64,000 nucleotides of DNA from Hymenobacter rubripertinctus (GTDB taxonomy: Bacteria > Bacteroidota > Bacteroidia > Cytophagales > Hymenobacteraceae), in contig NZ_QYCN01000024.1 of NCBI RefSeq assembly GCF_003583925.1, positions 1-64,000 of the forward strand, read 5' to 3'. The notes beneath the pieces were generated by a model that searched no databases, was not told the DNA's origin, and worked only from the letters and a program-made list of their open reading frames with translations. This document shows positions 55,883 through 64,000 of the stretch, one piece after another (the first letter of the stretch is position 1; each line of letters opens with the position of its first letter). The position numbers and the translations under genes are program-made.

Positions 55883-57109
55883 ATGTCCACTGCTGAAGCT
55901 ACTACCCGCGTGCCCCTGATATTATCTGACCGCATCAACGCCATGCAGGAGTCGCAGACCATTGCCATGGCCAAAAAGGCCCGGGCAATGGCTGCCGAAG
56001 GAGTGGATGTAATTAGCCTGAGCTTCGGGGAGCCCGATTTCCAGACGCCCCAGTACATCAAGGACGCCGCCAAGCAGGCCCTGGACGAGGGCTACACTTT
56101 CTACACGCCCGTGCCCGGCTACCTGGAGCTGCGCCAGGCCATCTGCGACAAATTTCGCCGCGACAACCAGCTCGACTACCAGCCCGCCAACATCGTGGTG
56201 AGCACCGGGGCCAAGCAGGCGCTTGCCAACGTGGTGCTGAGTTTGGTGAACCCCGGCGACGAAGTGGTGGTATTTTCGCCCTACTGGGTGAGCTACGAGG
56301 AGATGGTGCGCCTGGCTGAGGGCGTAGCCGTGCCGCTGGTGGGCACGCTGGAAAACGAGTTTAAGGTGACGGCCGCGCAGCTGGAGGCGGCCATTACGCC
56401 CCGCACCCGGCTCATCATGTACTCCTCGCCCTGCAACCCCACCGGGGCCGTGTTCAGCCGCCAGGAGCTGGCCGCCATTGCCGAGGTGGTAGGCCGCCAC
56501 CCCCATGTGCACGTACTGGCCGACGAGATTTACGAGTACATCAACTTCGTGGGCGAGCACGTGAGCCTGGCCCAGTTTGAGGAGGTGAAGGAGCGCGTGA
56601 TTACCGTGAACGGCTTCTCGAAGGGCTATGCCATGACGGGCTGGCGGGTGGGCTACCTGGCCGCCCGCCCCGAAATTGCGGCCGCCTGCGAGAAAATCCA
56701 GAGCCAGATTACGTCCGGCACCTGCTCCATTGCCCAGCGCGCTGCCCTGGCCGCCTTGCAGGGCGGGCGCGGCTCGGCCGACGAAATGGTGGCCGCCTAC
56801 CGCCGTCGCCGTGATATGGTGCTGGACCTGGTGCAGGACATTCCCGGTTTCCGTACCAACGTGCCCAGCGGGGCTTTCTACATCTTCCCCGACGTGAGCG
56901 GCTACTTCGGCCGCGCCACGCCCGCCGGCCCCGTCATCCAAACCGCCGCCGACCTGGCCCTGTACCTGCTCCACGACGCCCACGTGGCCGCCGTGGACGG
57001 CTCCGCCTTCGGGGCGCCCAACTGCATCCGCTTCAGCACCGCCGCCGCCGATGAGAAGCTGCGCGAGGCGTTTATCCGGATTAAGGATTCCTTAGCGAAG
57101 CTAGGGTAG
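55883..57109 (+). CDS. Pyridoxal-phosphate aminotransferase, aspartate-type (class I)
   Basis: 408 residues. Markers: VDVISLSFGEPDFQTPQYIK (substrate arm), IVVSTGAKQALANVVLSLV, MYSSPCNPTGAVFSRQELAA, VLADEIYEYINF, and VNGFSKGYAMTGWRVGYLAA, where the Lys forms the Schiff base. It is a fold-type I aminotransferase of the aspartate group, transferring amino groups between aspartate or a similar donor and 2-oxoglutarate. Substrate preference cannot be read from motifs. The 210-base gap upstream contains a small gtacggag-type hairpin but no gene. Confidence 0.92.
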   Translation: MSTAEATTRVPLILSDRINAMQESQTIAMAKKARAMAAEGVDVISLSFGEPDFQTPQYIKDAAKQALDEGYTFYTPVPGYLELRQAICDKFRRDNQLDYQPANIVVSTGAKQALANVVLSLVNPGDEVVVFSPYWVSYEEMVRLAEGVAVPLVGTLENEFKVTAAQLEAAITPRTRLIMYSSPCNPTGAVFSRQELAAIAEVVGRHPHVHVLADEIYEYINFVGEHVSLAQFEEVKERVITVNGFSKGYAMTGWRVGYLAARPEIAAACEKIQSQITSGTCSIAQRAALAALQGGRGSADEMVAAYRRRRDMVLDLVQDIPGFRTNVPSGAFYIFPDVSGYFGRATPAGPVIQTAADLALYLLHDAHVAAVDGSAFGAPNCIRFSTAAADEKLREAFIRIKDSLAKLG

Positions 57110-57149
57110 GAGTGATGGGTAAACGGTAAAAAACGAGAAGTGAAGAAAG

Positions 57150-57202
57150 GAACGTCATTTTTCATCTGGCGTCCGCGAAGGCGCAGCCGAAGAATGACGT
57201 TC
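57150..57202. repeat. Short inverted repeat, 'AACGTCATT' type
   Basis: gaacgtcattttt (from 57150) pairs with agaatgacgtt (57191-57201), around tccgcgaaggcgcagcc. It carries the same GTCATt ends as the longer repeats at 1379 and 27069, though decayed. Outside it, gagaagtgaag and cttctcacttctc form a second pair. Confidence 0.6.
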
Positions 57203-57244
57203 TCACTCTTTATGCTGCCTGCTTCTCACTTCTCAATCCTAAAC

Positions 57245-57252
57245 TACCTTTG
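57245..57252 (+). promoter_or_regulatory. Promoter -7 element for heptose kinase
   Basis: TACCTTTG at 57245-57252 matches the Bacteroidota TAnnTTTG consensus and lies 25 bases before the ATG at 57278. It follows the inverted repeat at 57150, so the gene probably has its own promoter. Confidence 0.5.
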
Positions 57253-57277
57253 CGGCTTCGTACCTGAAACCGTTGCA

Positions 57278-58300
57278 ATGCCCGCTACCGTCCCGCCCGC
57301 CACGCTGCCCGAACTTTTTGCCGCTTTCAATGGCCTCACTGTGCTCATTGTGGGCGACGTGATGCTGGACGCTTACGTGTGGGGCAAAGCGGCCCGCCTC
57401 TCGCCCGAGGCCCCCGTGCCGGTCGTGAACGTGAGCCGCACCGAGCAGCGCCTGGGTGGGGCCGCCAACGTGGCCCTCAACGTGCAGGCCCTGGGCGCCA
57501 CCCCGCTGCTGTGCGCCGTAATCGGCCAGGATCAGGGCGGCGACCAACTGCTGGGGCTACTTGAAACCAGCGGCCTTTCCGCCGACGGCATTGTACGCTC
57601 CGGGGCCCGACCCACCACCGTGAAGCAGCGCGTGCTGGCCCACGGCCAGCAGTTGCTGCGCATCGACTCGGAGATAGAAACCGACCTCAACGACGAGGAA
57701 AGCACCGGCCTCACCGCCCGCTTCAACCAACTGCTGGACCGCGCCGATGTGGTCATCTTTGAGGACTACGACAAGGGCGTGCTCACCGAAACCAACATCC
57801 GCCACTTCATCGACCTGGCCCGGGAGCGAGGGGTGCCCACGGTAGTAGACCCCAAGAAAAAGAACTTTCTGGCCTACCGCCACTGCACCCTGTTCAAACC
57901 CAACCTCAAGGAGCTGCGGGAAGGCCTCAAGCTGGAATTCGGGGACCCGACCACCGACCGGGCCGGGTTCGAGGCGGCCGTGACCCGGTTGCGGGAGGTG
58001 CTGCGGCCGGAAGTGGTACTGGTGACCTTGTCCGAACACGGGGTATTTGCCCAGCAGGAAACCGCCAAAACCTACCTGCCGGCCCACCTGCGCACCATCT
58101 CCGACGTATCGGGGGCCGGCGATACGGTGATTAGCATTGCCGCGCTGTGCGTGGCGCTGGCCCTGCCGGTGCCCGCCACGGCGGCCCTGGCCAACCTGGG
58201 CGGCGGCCTGGTATGCGAGCAGGTGGGCGTGGTGCCCATCGAGAAAACGCTGCTGCTGCTGGAAGCCGAGCGGGTGGGCCTGAACCTGACTGTGGGTTGA
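57278..58300 (+). CDS. rfaE1: D-glycero-beta-D-manno-heptose-7-phosphate kinase (RfaE1-like)
   Basis: 340 residues from ATG 57278. It is a PfkB-family sugar kinase with VLIVGDVMLDAYVWGKAARL, EQRLGGAANVALNVQALGAT and the C-terminal ATP/anion-hole motif ISDVSGAGDTVISIAALCVA (catalytic Asp of GAGDT). The opening and the LSPEAPVPVV segment are those of RfaE domain I (HldE N-terminal), which phosphorylates heptose-7-phosphate at C1 for lipopolysaccharide inner core. The adenylyltransferase domain II is absent and must be a separate gene elsewhere. The stop is two bases from the stop of the convergent gene. Confidence 0.9.
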   Translation: MPATVPPATLPELFAAFNGLTVLIVGDVMLDAYVWGKAARLSPEAPVPVVNVSRTEQRLGGAANVALNVQALGATPLLCAVIGQDQGGDQLLGLLETSGLSADGIVRSGARPTTVKQRVLAHGQQLLRIDSEIETDLNDEESTGLTARFNQLLDRADVVIFEDYDKGVLTETNIRHFIDLARERGVPTVVDPKKKNFLAYRHCTLFKPNLKELREGLKLEFGDPTTDRAGFEAAVTRLREVLRPEVVLVTLSEHGVFAQQETAKTYLPAHLRTISDVSGAGDTVISIAALCVALALPVPATAALANLGGGLVCEQVGVVPIEKTLLLLEAERVGLNLTVG

Positions 58301-58302
58301 GG

Positions 58303-59706
58303 CTAAGGCATAATCAGTTTGGGCGCGGCGGCCAATAACGCCTGAGTGTTGGCCGATAACATAAAACAGACTGTGATAAAGGCCCCGTACGTGAGCCCGA
58401 TGGTAAGGCGGCGGCCGGCCAGGTAGCGCCACGTCCAGTTGGTGGGCCAGCCGAAGCAGGCCCCGGCCAGCAGCATCAGGTGCAGCGGCAGCATGTAGCG
58501 GCACTCCATCGGGAGCGGAATGGCCGTCAGGGCCGGGATGAGTAGCGGCAGGATGGTGAGCAGCATCAGGCGCGTGAGGCGTTGGCCGCGCAGCAGCAGC
58601 ACGGTGCCGGCCACGAACAACAGCGTGTAGTTGACCCAGGCCAGCGCGGCGGTAGAAGTGTATACCCGGTACAGGTAGGGCGTGGGGTAAAGCACATCCA
58701 GCCCGTTGAATAAGTGACGGCCGTTCAGGGCCACCATATCGGCCGGGTGCTGGGCCACCACTTGCAGGTACTCACCGTAGGAATCAATTCGCTGGTTGAA
58801 GTTCTGCTGGAGCAACTGGGTGCCGGCCGGGTCCTGGTACCGGACCTGGGGAATGGGGTAATCGACGGCAATGCCGGTTTCATACTTCTGCATCGAAAAG
58901 CCGGCATTTATCTGCTGGAGGTACAAGTCCCCGACTTCCACCATGTTCGGGTCCTGGAAGTCGATGCCGATAACCAGCGGGCGGTTCACCCCGAAATTCT
59001 GGTAGTTGATAACCCACTGCGGCACGCAGGTCAGCAGAAAGCCCGCCGTAAAAATCAGCAGAAACCGCCCCGTCGCTCCGTACCACGGCCCGGCGGTTGC
59101 CCGGCTGGCCGCTACGCTGCCCAGCAATGCCAGAAAGGGGAGGGCCACCAGGTAAATGGGGCGAATATTGACCACGAAAGCCGCCAGCATCCCCACCAAA
59201 AACAGCCGGACCAGCGTCGGTCGGCCATGCAGCAGATACAGCGCCCCACCCAGTCCGGCCAGGGCCGGAAAGTCGGTGAGGGTGTAGTTGAAGTAGTCCC
59301 GCCACAGCAGGAACACCACGCCGATAAACAAGGCCCGGCGGCCAGTTCCTACCAGTTGGCCGGTTACCCGCTGCCACAGGGCCGGAACCAGGCGGGCCGT
59401 CAGACCGGCCGCCAGTAGCGCGCCCAGCAACTTAATCAGCGTTTCTTCCGAGAAGATGCCGGTCTGGCCAAGGGCCACCACGGGCACGTAAAGCAGCGGA
59501 AACAGACAGCCGCGCAGACCACTGTCGAAATTCAACAGGGAGAAATTGCCGTTTTGATAAAGTTTTTGGGCCAGCTCCCAGTAGCCGTTGGCATCGTAGA
59601 CCTGGGCGTGAAAGCGGGAGGTAAATACGTGGACTCCAAACAACAGAAACGCAACACCGAACCAGAACCAGGAACGGGCAGTGAGGCGGGTGAGCAGGGC
59701 AGGCAT
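58303..59706 (-). CDS. Polytopic membrane protein, glycosyltransferase-39-like
   Basis: About 467 residues from ATG 59706 (a longer frame begins at 59733). About ten hydrophobic helices are seen, with GVHVFTSRFHAQVYDANGYW (short acidic loop with Asp) near the N-terminus and a C-terminal half with VLYPTPYLYRVYTSTAALAW. The layout (large periplasmic loops, an Asp after helix 1) resembles GT39/ArnT-type lipid-linked glycosyltransferases. No diagnostic catalytic motif was confirmed, so the assignment is tentative. It converges on rfaE1 with a two-base gap and lies downstream of hemE. Confidence 0.65.
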   Translation of the reverse strand: MPALLTRLTARSWFWFGVAFLLFGVHVFTSRFHAQVYDANGYWELAQKLYQNGNFSLLNFDSGLRGCLFPLLYVPVVALGQTGIFSEETLIKLLGALLAAGLTARLVPALWQRVTGQLVGTGRRALFIGVVFLLWRDYFNYTLTDFPALAGLGGALYLLHGRPTLVRLFLVGMLAAFVVNIRPIYLVALPFLALLGSVAASRATAGPWYGATGRFLLIFTAGFLLTCVPQWVINYQNFGVNRPLVIGIDFQDPNMVEVGDLYLQQINAGFSMQKYETGIAVDYPIPQVRYQDPAGTQLLQQNFNQRIDSYGEYLQVVAQHPADMVALNGRHLFNGLDVLYPTPYLYRVYTSTAALAWVNYTLLFVAGTVLLLRGQRLTRLMLLTILPLLIPALTAIPLPMECRYMLPLHLMLLAGACFGWPTNWTWRYLAGRRLTIGLTYGAFITVCFMLSANTQALLAAAPKLIMP

Positions 59707-59811
59707 AGCAAACGGGTAAGCCACAAAGAACACGATAAAACGGAAACGGCCCGCCAGTTTCGTAGTGGAGCACCTGAAACTGGCGGGCCGTTGCAGCCGA
59801 TGGAAACAGCG

Positions 59812-60846
59812 TTACCCGCGCAATTTCGGGCTGTACTCCTTCACCGTTTCGATGAACACCTTCACGTTGTCGGGGTTGGTGTCGGGGTAAACGCCGTGGC
59901 CCAGGTTGGCAATGTGGCGGTGGGGGCCGAACTGGTCGAGCATGGCGATGGTGGCGGCCCGTACCTGGGCCGGCGAGCCGTAGAGGGCGCAGGGGTCGAG
60001 GTTGCCTTGCAACGTTTTGTCGCCTACCAGCGGGCGCACGGTGCGCGGGTCCTGGTTCCAGTCGAGGCCGATGGTGCGGCAGGGCAGGGCGGCGAAGTCT
60101 TCGATGGCCCAAAAAGCTCCTTTGGCGAACACCGTTACGGGCACCTCGGGAATGGCGGCGCAGATTTCAGCAATGTAACGCTGGCTGAACTCGCGGTAGT
60201 GGGCGGGGGGCAGAATGCCGGCCCAGGAGTCGAACACCTGAATCAGGTTGGCGCCGGCTGTTACCTGGGCCTTGAGGTAGGCAATGGTGGTGGCCGTGAT
60301 TTTGCGCAGCAGCTCGTGGGCCAGCGCCGGCTCCTGGTACAGCATCCGGCGGGCCTTGCTGAAGGTTTTCGAGCCGTGGCCTTCCACCATGTAGGCCAGA
60401 ATCGTCCAGGGCGCGCCGGCGAAACCAATAAGCGGCACCCGGCCGTTGAGGGCGCGCTTGGTTACGCGCAGGGCCTCCAGCACGTAGCCCAGGTGCTCCT
60501 CGGGGTCGGCAACGCGCATGCGGGCCACGTCGGCGGCCGACTGGATGGTTTCGGGAAACAGCGGGCCTTTGGCTTCCACCATCTCGTAGGTCAGGCCCAT
60601 GGCCTCGGGCACCACCAGAATGTCGGAGAAGATGATGGCCGCGTCTACGTCCAGGGCATCCACGGGCTGAATAGTAACTTCGGCGGCCAGCTCGGGCGTT
60701 TCCACCAGCTCCTTGAAACCGCTCAGGCGGCCCCGCAGGGCGCGGTATTCGGGCAGGATGCGGCCCGCCTGGCGCATGAGCCACACGGGGGTACGTTCGG
60801 TTTCTTCGCCGCGGGCGGCACGCAGAAGCAGGTCGTTTTTGAGCAC
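59812..60846 (-). CDS. hemE: Uroporphyrinogen decarboxylase
   Basis: 344 residues from a GTG at 60846. It decarboxylates the four acetate side chains of uroporphyrinogen III to give coproporphyrinogen III in haem synthesis. Motifs: [20 protein letters not shown] (active-site Arg pocket), [54 protein letters not shown] and [14 protein letters not shown]. Length is standard. An inverted repeat separates it from marC on the same strand. Confidence 0.97.
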   Translation of the reverse strand: MLKNDLLLRAARGEETERTPVWLMRQAGRILPEYRALRGRLSGFKELVETPELAAEVTIQPVDALDVDAAIIFSDILVVPEAMGLTYEMVEAKGPLFPETIQSAADVARMRVADPEEHLGYVLEALRVTKRALNGRVPLIGFAGAPWTILAYMVEGHGSKTFSKARRMLYQEPALAHELLRKITATTIAYLKAQVTAGANLIQVFDSWAGILPPAHYREFSQRYIAEICAAIPEVPVTVFAKGAFWAIEDFAALPCRTIGLDWNQDPRTVRPLVGDKTLQGNLDPCALYGSPAQVRAATIAMLDQFGPHRHIANLGHGVYPDTNPDNVKVFIETVKEYSPKLRG

Positions 60847-60855
60847 GGATTTTTG

Positions 60856-60960
60856 GAGCTGTTAGCTGACAGCTATTAGCTGTTAGCTTTCTGTTGAAAG
60901 AAGCTTCTATAAGTCTGAATGAACGGAAGCTAACAGCTAACAGCTGTCAGCTAACAGCTC
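60856..60960. repeat. Inverted repeat between marC and hemE, 'AGCTGTTAGC' type
   Basis: 60856-60889 (gagctgttagctgacagcta onwards) matches the reverse complement of 60927-60960 at 33 of 34 positions. The right arm runs into the TGA of marC (60959-60961). It is the same family as the element at 52839, made of tandem AGCTNNTAGC units. Confidence 0.85.
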
Positions 60961-61576
60961 AACTGACAAACAAGGCCTTGATGGCCGTCATGATGAAGTT
61001 TACGCCGATGGCCAGCGTGATGAAGCCCATGATGCGGGCCAGGGCGGCCATACCGGGGCGGCCCAGAAAGCGCGTGAGCCGCAACGACGACATGAGGATG
61101 ATGTAGGCAGCCAGCGCCACGAGCACGAAGCCCAGGAAAATCAGGCCCATGTCGAAGTAAGTGAGCTTCTTGGTAAACAGGCTGATGCACACGGCCATGG
61201 AACCCGGCCCCGAGAGCATGGGCATGGCCAGCGGCGTGAAGCTGATGTCGTCCTTGGTGCGGCTGGCCTCAATAGTTTCTTCTGACACCTTCGCCCGGTT
61301 GCCGCCCGGCGTGAGCAGATCGAAGGCCGAGCGCATAAGCAGAATGCCGCCCGCAATGCGCAGGTGGTGAATGTTGATGCCAAAGAAGTTGAGCACGTAC
61401 TGGCCCGCGAAAAACGACACCGACAGCACGCCCAGCATGTACAGGCAGGCTTTGAGGCCGATGTTGGCCCGCTCGGCGGGGGTGTCGTCCTCGGTCAGCG
61501 TCAGAAAAACCGGCATGGCCCCGAACGGGTTCACAACGGAGAGCAGCGTGGTAAACGTGGCGAGCAGAATATTCAT
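60959..61576 (-). CDS. MarC-family inner-membrane protein
   Basis: 205 residues from ATG 61576; the open frame continues upstream but that part is out of context. Six helices with TTLLSVVNPFGAMPVFLTL, PLAMPMLSGPGSMAVCISLF and GPGMAALARIMGFITLAIGV match the MarC/UPF0056 family of inner-membrane proteins of uncertain transport function. Its stop codon overlaps an inverted repeat shared with the hemE gap. Confidence 0.9.
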   Translation of the reverse strand: MNILLATFTTLLSVVNPFGAMPVFLTLTEDDTPAERANIGLKACLYMLGVLSVSFFAGQYVLNFFGINIHHLRIAGGILLMRSAFDLLTPGGNRAKVSEETIEASRTKDDISFTPLAMPMLSGPGSMAVCISLFTKKLTYFDMGLIFLGFVLVALAAYIILMSSLRLTRFLGRPGMAALARIMGFITLAIGVNFIMTAIKALFVS

Positions 61577-61679
61577 AGGCAGCAGCGAAGTGCGCAAAGG
61601 TACGAGCCTTTGAGCATCAGCAAACAGGAAAAAAGCTAAGTTTGGCGTAACAACTCCACCGGAAGGGGGTGCGTACACC

Positions 61680-62918
61680 GTGCGCCGGCGGCCGGCATTG
61701 CCCGATGCGCCAGCCGGTACCGATTTCCGTTCCTCCTCCCTCAAGCCCGCTCGCCTAGTGCCCGACCTCGACGCCCCCCTCTGGCTTTTATTTGCCCACG
61801 GCCTCACGCTGCTGCTCGCCCTGGCGGCGTTGGTGGCTACCCTGCTGCCGCTGCTGCGCCAAACGGCGTGGTGGATCCGGGTATTTGATTTCCCCCGCCT
61901 CCAGATTGTCGGGGTGCTGGTGCTGGTGCTCGTGGCGGGCGTTCTGTTGAGCTGGCACCACCCGGCCGACGACACGTACTGGGCCCCGGCGCTGCTGGGC
62001 CTGCTCACGCTGGCCGCCGCCTACCAGGTGTACCGCATCATGCCCTACACGCCCCTGGCCAACAAGCAAGTGCTCGATAGTTCCCTGCCCGACGGCGACC
62101 GGCACCTGAGCCTGGTAATGATGAACGTGCTTCAGTACAACAAACAGGGCAAGAAAGCCCTGGAGGTATTGCGCCAGGCTGATTCCGACATCATCATGGC
62201 AGTGGAAACCGATGAGTGGTGGTACCAGCAGCTCAAGCCCCTCGAAGAAACCCACCCCTACGTCTGCCACGAACCCCTTGATAACACCTACGGCCTGCTG
62301 TTCTTCTCGCGGCTGCCGCTGGAGGGCAGTGAAATCAAGTACCTCATCGACGACGATGTGCCCAGCCTGCACACCCGCCTGCAACTGCCCGATGGTCAGA
62401 CCTGGATCCGCATCTACGGGTTGCACCCCAAGCCGCCGGCCCCGGCCGAATCGGAAACCAGTACCCGCCGCGACGCCGAACTGCTGCTGGTGGGCAAGGA
62501 AATCGAGAACCTGGACGAACCCACCATCGTGTTCGGCGACATGAACGACGTGGCCTGGTCGCACACCTCCGAGCTGTTTCGCCGCATCAGTGGGCTCATG
62601 GATCCGCGCGTGGGCCGGGGCCTGCTGCCTACTTTTCACGCCGACCACATTCTGCTGCGCTGGCCTCTCGATCACGTCTTCGTATCGCCCCACTTCAAGG
62701 TCGATGACATGGAGCGCCTGCCTTACGTGGGCTCCGATCATTTTCCTATTTACCTCAAGCTCAGCTACGAACCCCACGACAAGGAAAAGCAGGAGGAAAA
62801 TTGCGAGGAGGCCGATGTGGAAGACGAGCAGGAGGCCACCGAGAAAATCCAGGAAGGCTTCGCAGAAGAGGTTGAGGAAGAAGCCGAAGAAGCAGCAGCC
62901 AGTGCCGGTCATCAGTAA
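61680..62918 (+). CDS. Endonuclease/exonuclease/phosphatase-family membrane protein
   Basis: 412 residues from a GTG at 61680; a GTG at 61758 (giving VPDLDAPLW) is an alternative start. Three N-terminal membrane helices (LFAHGLTLLLALAALVATLL, IVGVLVLVLVAGVLLSW, APALLGLLTLAAAYQVYRIM) precede the EEP fold with SLVMMNVLQYNK (metal Asn), TDEWWYQQLK, IYGLHPKPP, IVFGDMNDVAW and YVGSDHFPIYLKL (catalytic His). The substrate is unknown. The C-terminal 45 residues are Glu-rich (EEVEEEAEEAAASA). It is divergent from marC. Confidence 0.85.
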   Translation: MRRRPALPDAPAGTDFRSSSLKPARLVPDLDAPLWLLFAHGLTLLLALAALVATLLPLLRQTAWWIRVFDFPRLQIVGVLVLVLVAGVLLSWHHPADDTYWAPALLGLLTLAAAYQVYRIMPYTPLANKQVLDSSLPDGDRHLSLVMMNVLQYNKQGKKALEVLRQADSDIIMAVETDEWWYQQLKPLEETHPYVCHEPLDNTYGLLFFSRLPLEGSEIKYLIDDDVPSLHTRLQLPDGQTWIRIYGLHPKPPAPAESETSTRRDAELLLVGKEIENLDEPTIVFGDMNDVAWSHTSELFRRISGLMDPRVGRGLLPTFHADHILLRWPLDHVFVSPHFKVDDMERLPYVGSDHFPIYLKLSYEPHDKEKQEENCEEADVEDEQEATEKIQEGFAEEVEEEAEEAAASAGHQ

Positions 62919-62990
62919 GTTTGCCTGCGCCCCATAGCTTCCAGGGCCAATTCCTCCACCACTCATTGCCTGGCACCCATTACGTTACCA

Positions 62991-63431
62991 ATGCTTTCAG
63001 GACCCAATATCCGGCTCTACTTCGAAAATCCGGCGGGCCGGGTTGCGGAACACGCCAACGGCTTTGCCATCGTTCATTACAGTAGCGAGCCGCGCGACTT
63101 CACTGATTTTCAGGCCTTCATGACCCACGTGCGCCACCTGCTGGTCCAGCGCGCCTGGTATCGGGTCGTGAGCGATCAACGCCTTATGGTGCCCTTCACC
63201 GATGAGGAGCGCACCTGGATTCGCGGCAATTTTCTGGTGCGCGTCCGCCCCGACGGGCAGCCCCTGCACGTGGCCGTGTTACTGGCTCACAATGTATTTG
63301 CCCGGTTGGCTACCAATTTGGTGGTCAGTGAGGCCCGTGAGGCGCAGTTGGTCTACCGCATGTTCGAGCAGGAGTCTTCCGCGCTGATCTGGCTGGCTGA
63401 GTTGAGCCATCCGGTAAAATCGCAGCCATAA
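62991..63431 (+). CDS. Conserved protein, SpoIIAA/STAS-like, unknown role
   Basis: 146 residues, soluble. Features include LYFENPAGRVAEHANGFAIV, TDFQAFMTHVRHLLVQRAWY and ARLATNLVVSEAREAQLVYR. The alternating strand/helix pattern is like SpoIIAA-type (STAS-like) proteins often seen in Hymenobacter, but I cannot confirm this. It follows the EEP gene by 72 bases and may be independently expressed. Confidence 0.65.
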   Translation: MLSGPNIRLYFENPAGRVAEHANGFAIVHYSSEPRDFTDFQAFMTHVRHLLVQRAWYRVVSDQRLMVPFTDEERTWIRGNFLVRVRPDGQPLHVAVLLAHNVFARLATNLVVSEAREAQLVYRMFEQESSALIWLAELSHPVKSQP

Positions 63432-63544
63432 CTGCTTGTCCTCACCCAAAACTTTTTCAACTTCACAGCAGTAGCATGAGGGCTGCTGCCTAGTGAGTTG
63501 GGACTGCTCACTGGGCAGCGGACAATTTGAAGAAATAACCCCAC

Positions 63545-63582
63545 AAAAAAGCCCTTTCGGCCACACGGTCGAAAGGGCTTTT
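63545..63582 (-). terminator. Strong hairpin terminator
   Basis: aaaagccctttcg (to 63559) pairs with cgaaagggctttt (63570-63582) with a short loop, flanked by A and T runs. It can terminate the SpoIIAA-like gene in one direction and the minus-strand dnaK transcript in the other. Confidence 0.75.
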
Positions 63583-63591
63583 GAAGTGTTA

Positions 63592-63624
63592 GCAAGGCCC
63601 GGAACAAGCTGCTCCGGGCCTTGC
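63592..63624 (-). terminator. Hairpin after dnaK
   Basis: gcaaggcccgga (63592-63603) is the exact reverse complement of tccgggccttgc (63613-63624). It lies 30 bases after the dnaK stop; with the next hairpin it forms a tandem terminator. Confidence 0.7.
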
Positions 63625-63654
63625 TGCTTGTGAAAATCAGCGCCGAGCCAAGGG

Positions 63655-64000
63655 TTACTTGCCTTCTACTTCTTCGTAGTCCACGTCGGTTACGTTGTCG
63701 GCGTTGGCACCGGCCTGGCCATTGCCGTTGGGCTGACCGTCGCCGCCGAAGGGGTTACCCCCATCGGCACCCGGCTGGCCACCTTCGGGGCCGCCCTGGG
63801 CGTACATTTCCTGCGAAGCCGCCTGCCAGGCCGTGTTGATGGCCGCCATGGCGGTATCAATGGCCCCAAGGTCCTTGCTCTCGTGGGCTTTCTTGAGGTC
63901 GGCGAGGGCGTCTTCAACGGCGGTTTTGTTGCCAGCGCTCAGCTTATCGCCGTACTCGGTCATCTGCTTCTCCGTCTGGAAAATCATGGAGTCGGCCTGG
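63655..64000 (-). CDS. dnaK: Chaperone DnaK (C-terminal part, runs off right edge)
   Basis: The last 114 codons are visible: [20 protein letters not shown] (lid helix), then [20 protein letters not shown] and a Gly/Asn/Gln-rich linker ending [14 protein letters not shown], the acidic tail characteristic of Hsp70/DnaK. The ATPase and most of the substrate-binding domain lie beyond the window. Two hairpins follow the stop codon. Confidence 0.92.
   Translation of the reverse strand, partial: QADSMIFQTEKQMTEYGDKLSAGNKTAVEDALADLKKAHESKDLGAIDTAMAAINTAWQAASQEMYAQGGPEGGQPGADGGNPFGGDGQPNGNGQAGANADNVTDVDYEEVEGK

Overview
The window is a GC-rich bacterial chromosome segment that looks like a Bacteroidota member of the Hymenobacteraceae (Hymenobacter-like). 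The reasons are a SusC/SusD pair, a GH5 enzyme ending in a type IX secretion sorting domain, many Cys-lipobox lipoproteins, the eukaryote-type (GH13_8) branching enzyme, TAnnTTTG-type -7 promoter elements with short leaders, and YceI, DUF6799 and DUF6438 family proteins. No rRNA, tRNA, CRISPR array or complete insertion sequence was recognised. Both window edges cut genes: the start of an IS630-like transposase on the left and the 3' end of dnaK on the right.

Layout. 0-7.5 kb: transposase start, a YceI gene split by a frameshift, a small hypothetical, gamma-glutamyltransferase, a glycogen branching enzyme, and a convergent pair consisting of a GT4 N-domain protein and a DUF1905/YdeI protein. 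7.7-10.2 kb: an AT-rich island holding a lipoprotein gene interrupted by an in-frame stop and an outer-membrane barrel gene, bracketed by two decayed copies of the same glycoside-hydrolase C-terminus. 10.2-14.4 kb: alpha/beta hydrolase, rhomboid protease, a membrane protein sharing the rhomboid's N-terminal module, and two small disordered proteins. 14.5-27 kb: a same-strand run that looks like an envelope/amino-sugar salvage locus (VanX-like dipeptidase homologue with lost catalytic residues, GHL10 glycan hydrolase, NagB-LmbE fusion, SusC, SusD, two NagX/HGSNAT-like acyltransferases around a DUF2059 protein). 27-39.8 kb: acyl-CoA ligase, a GxxExxY gene between 52-bp inverted repeats, a NagZ-like GH3/beta-lactamase fusion, secreted GH5-CBM6, PhoD-like phosphatase, superoxide dismutase, and a proline-rich lipoprotein. 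39.9-64 kb: mainly housekeeping genes (yidC, pyrG, dicarboxylate symporter, dipeptide epimerase, marR-yceI, DPP-IV, clpS, recR, glycosyltransferase, aminotransferase, heptose kinase, hemE, marC, EEP phosphatase, dnaK).

The most notable structures are (i) the AT-rich island between duplicated, identically frameshifted glycosidase relics, carrying a MABP-like lipoprotein gene with an in-frame TGA; (ii) the candidate muropeptide/amino-sugar locus; (iii) a dense set of long inverted repeats in intergenic gaps, some of which supply the stop codons of flanking genes; and (iv) the GxxExxY gene enclosed by matching 52-bp inverted repeats. Functions come from recognised motifs read by eye; no database search was possible.
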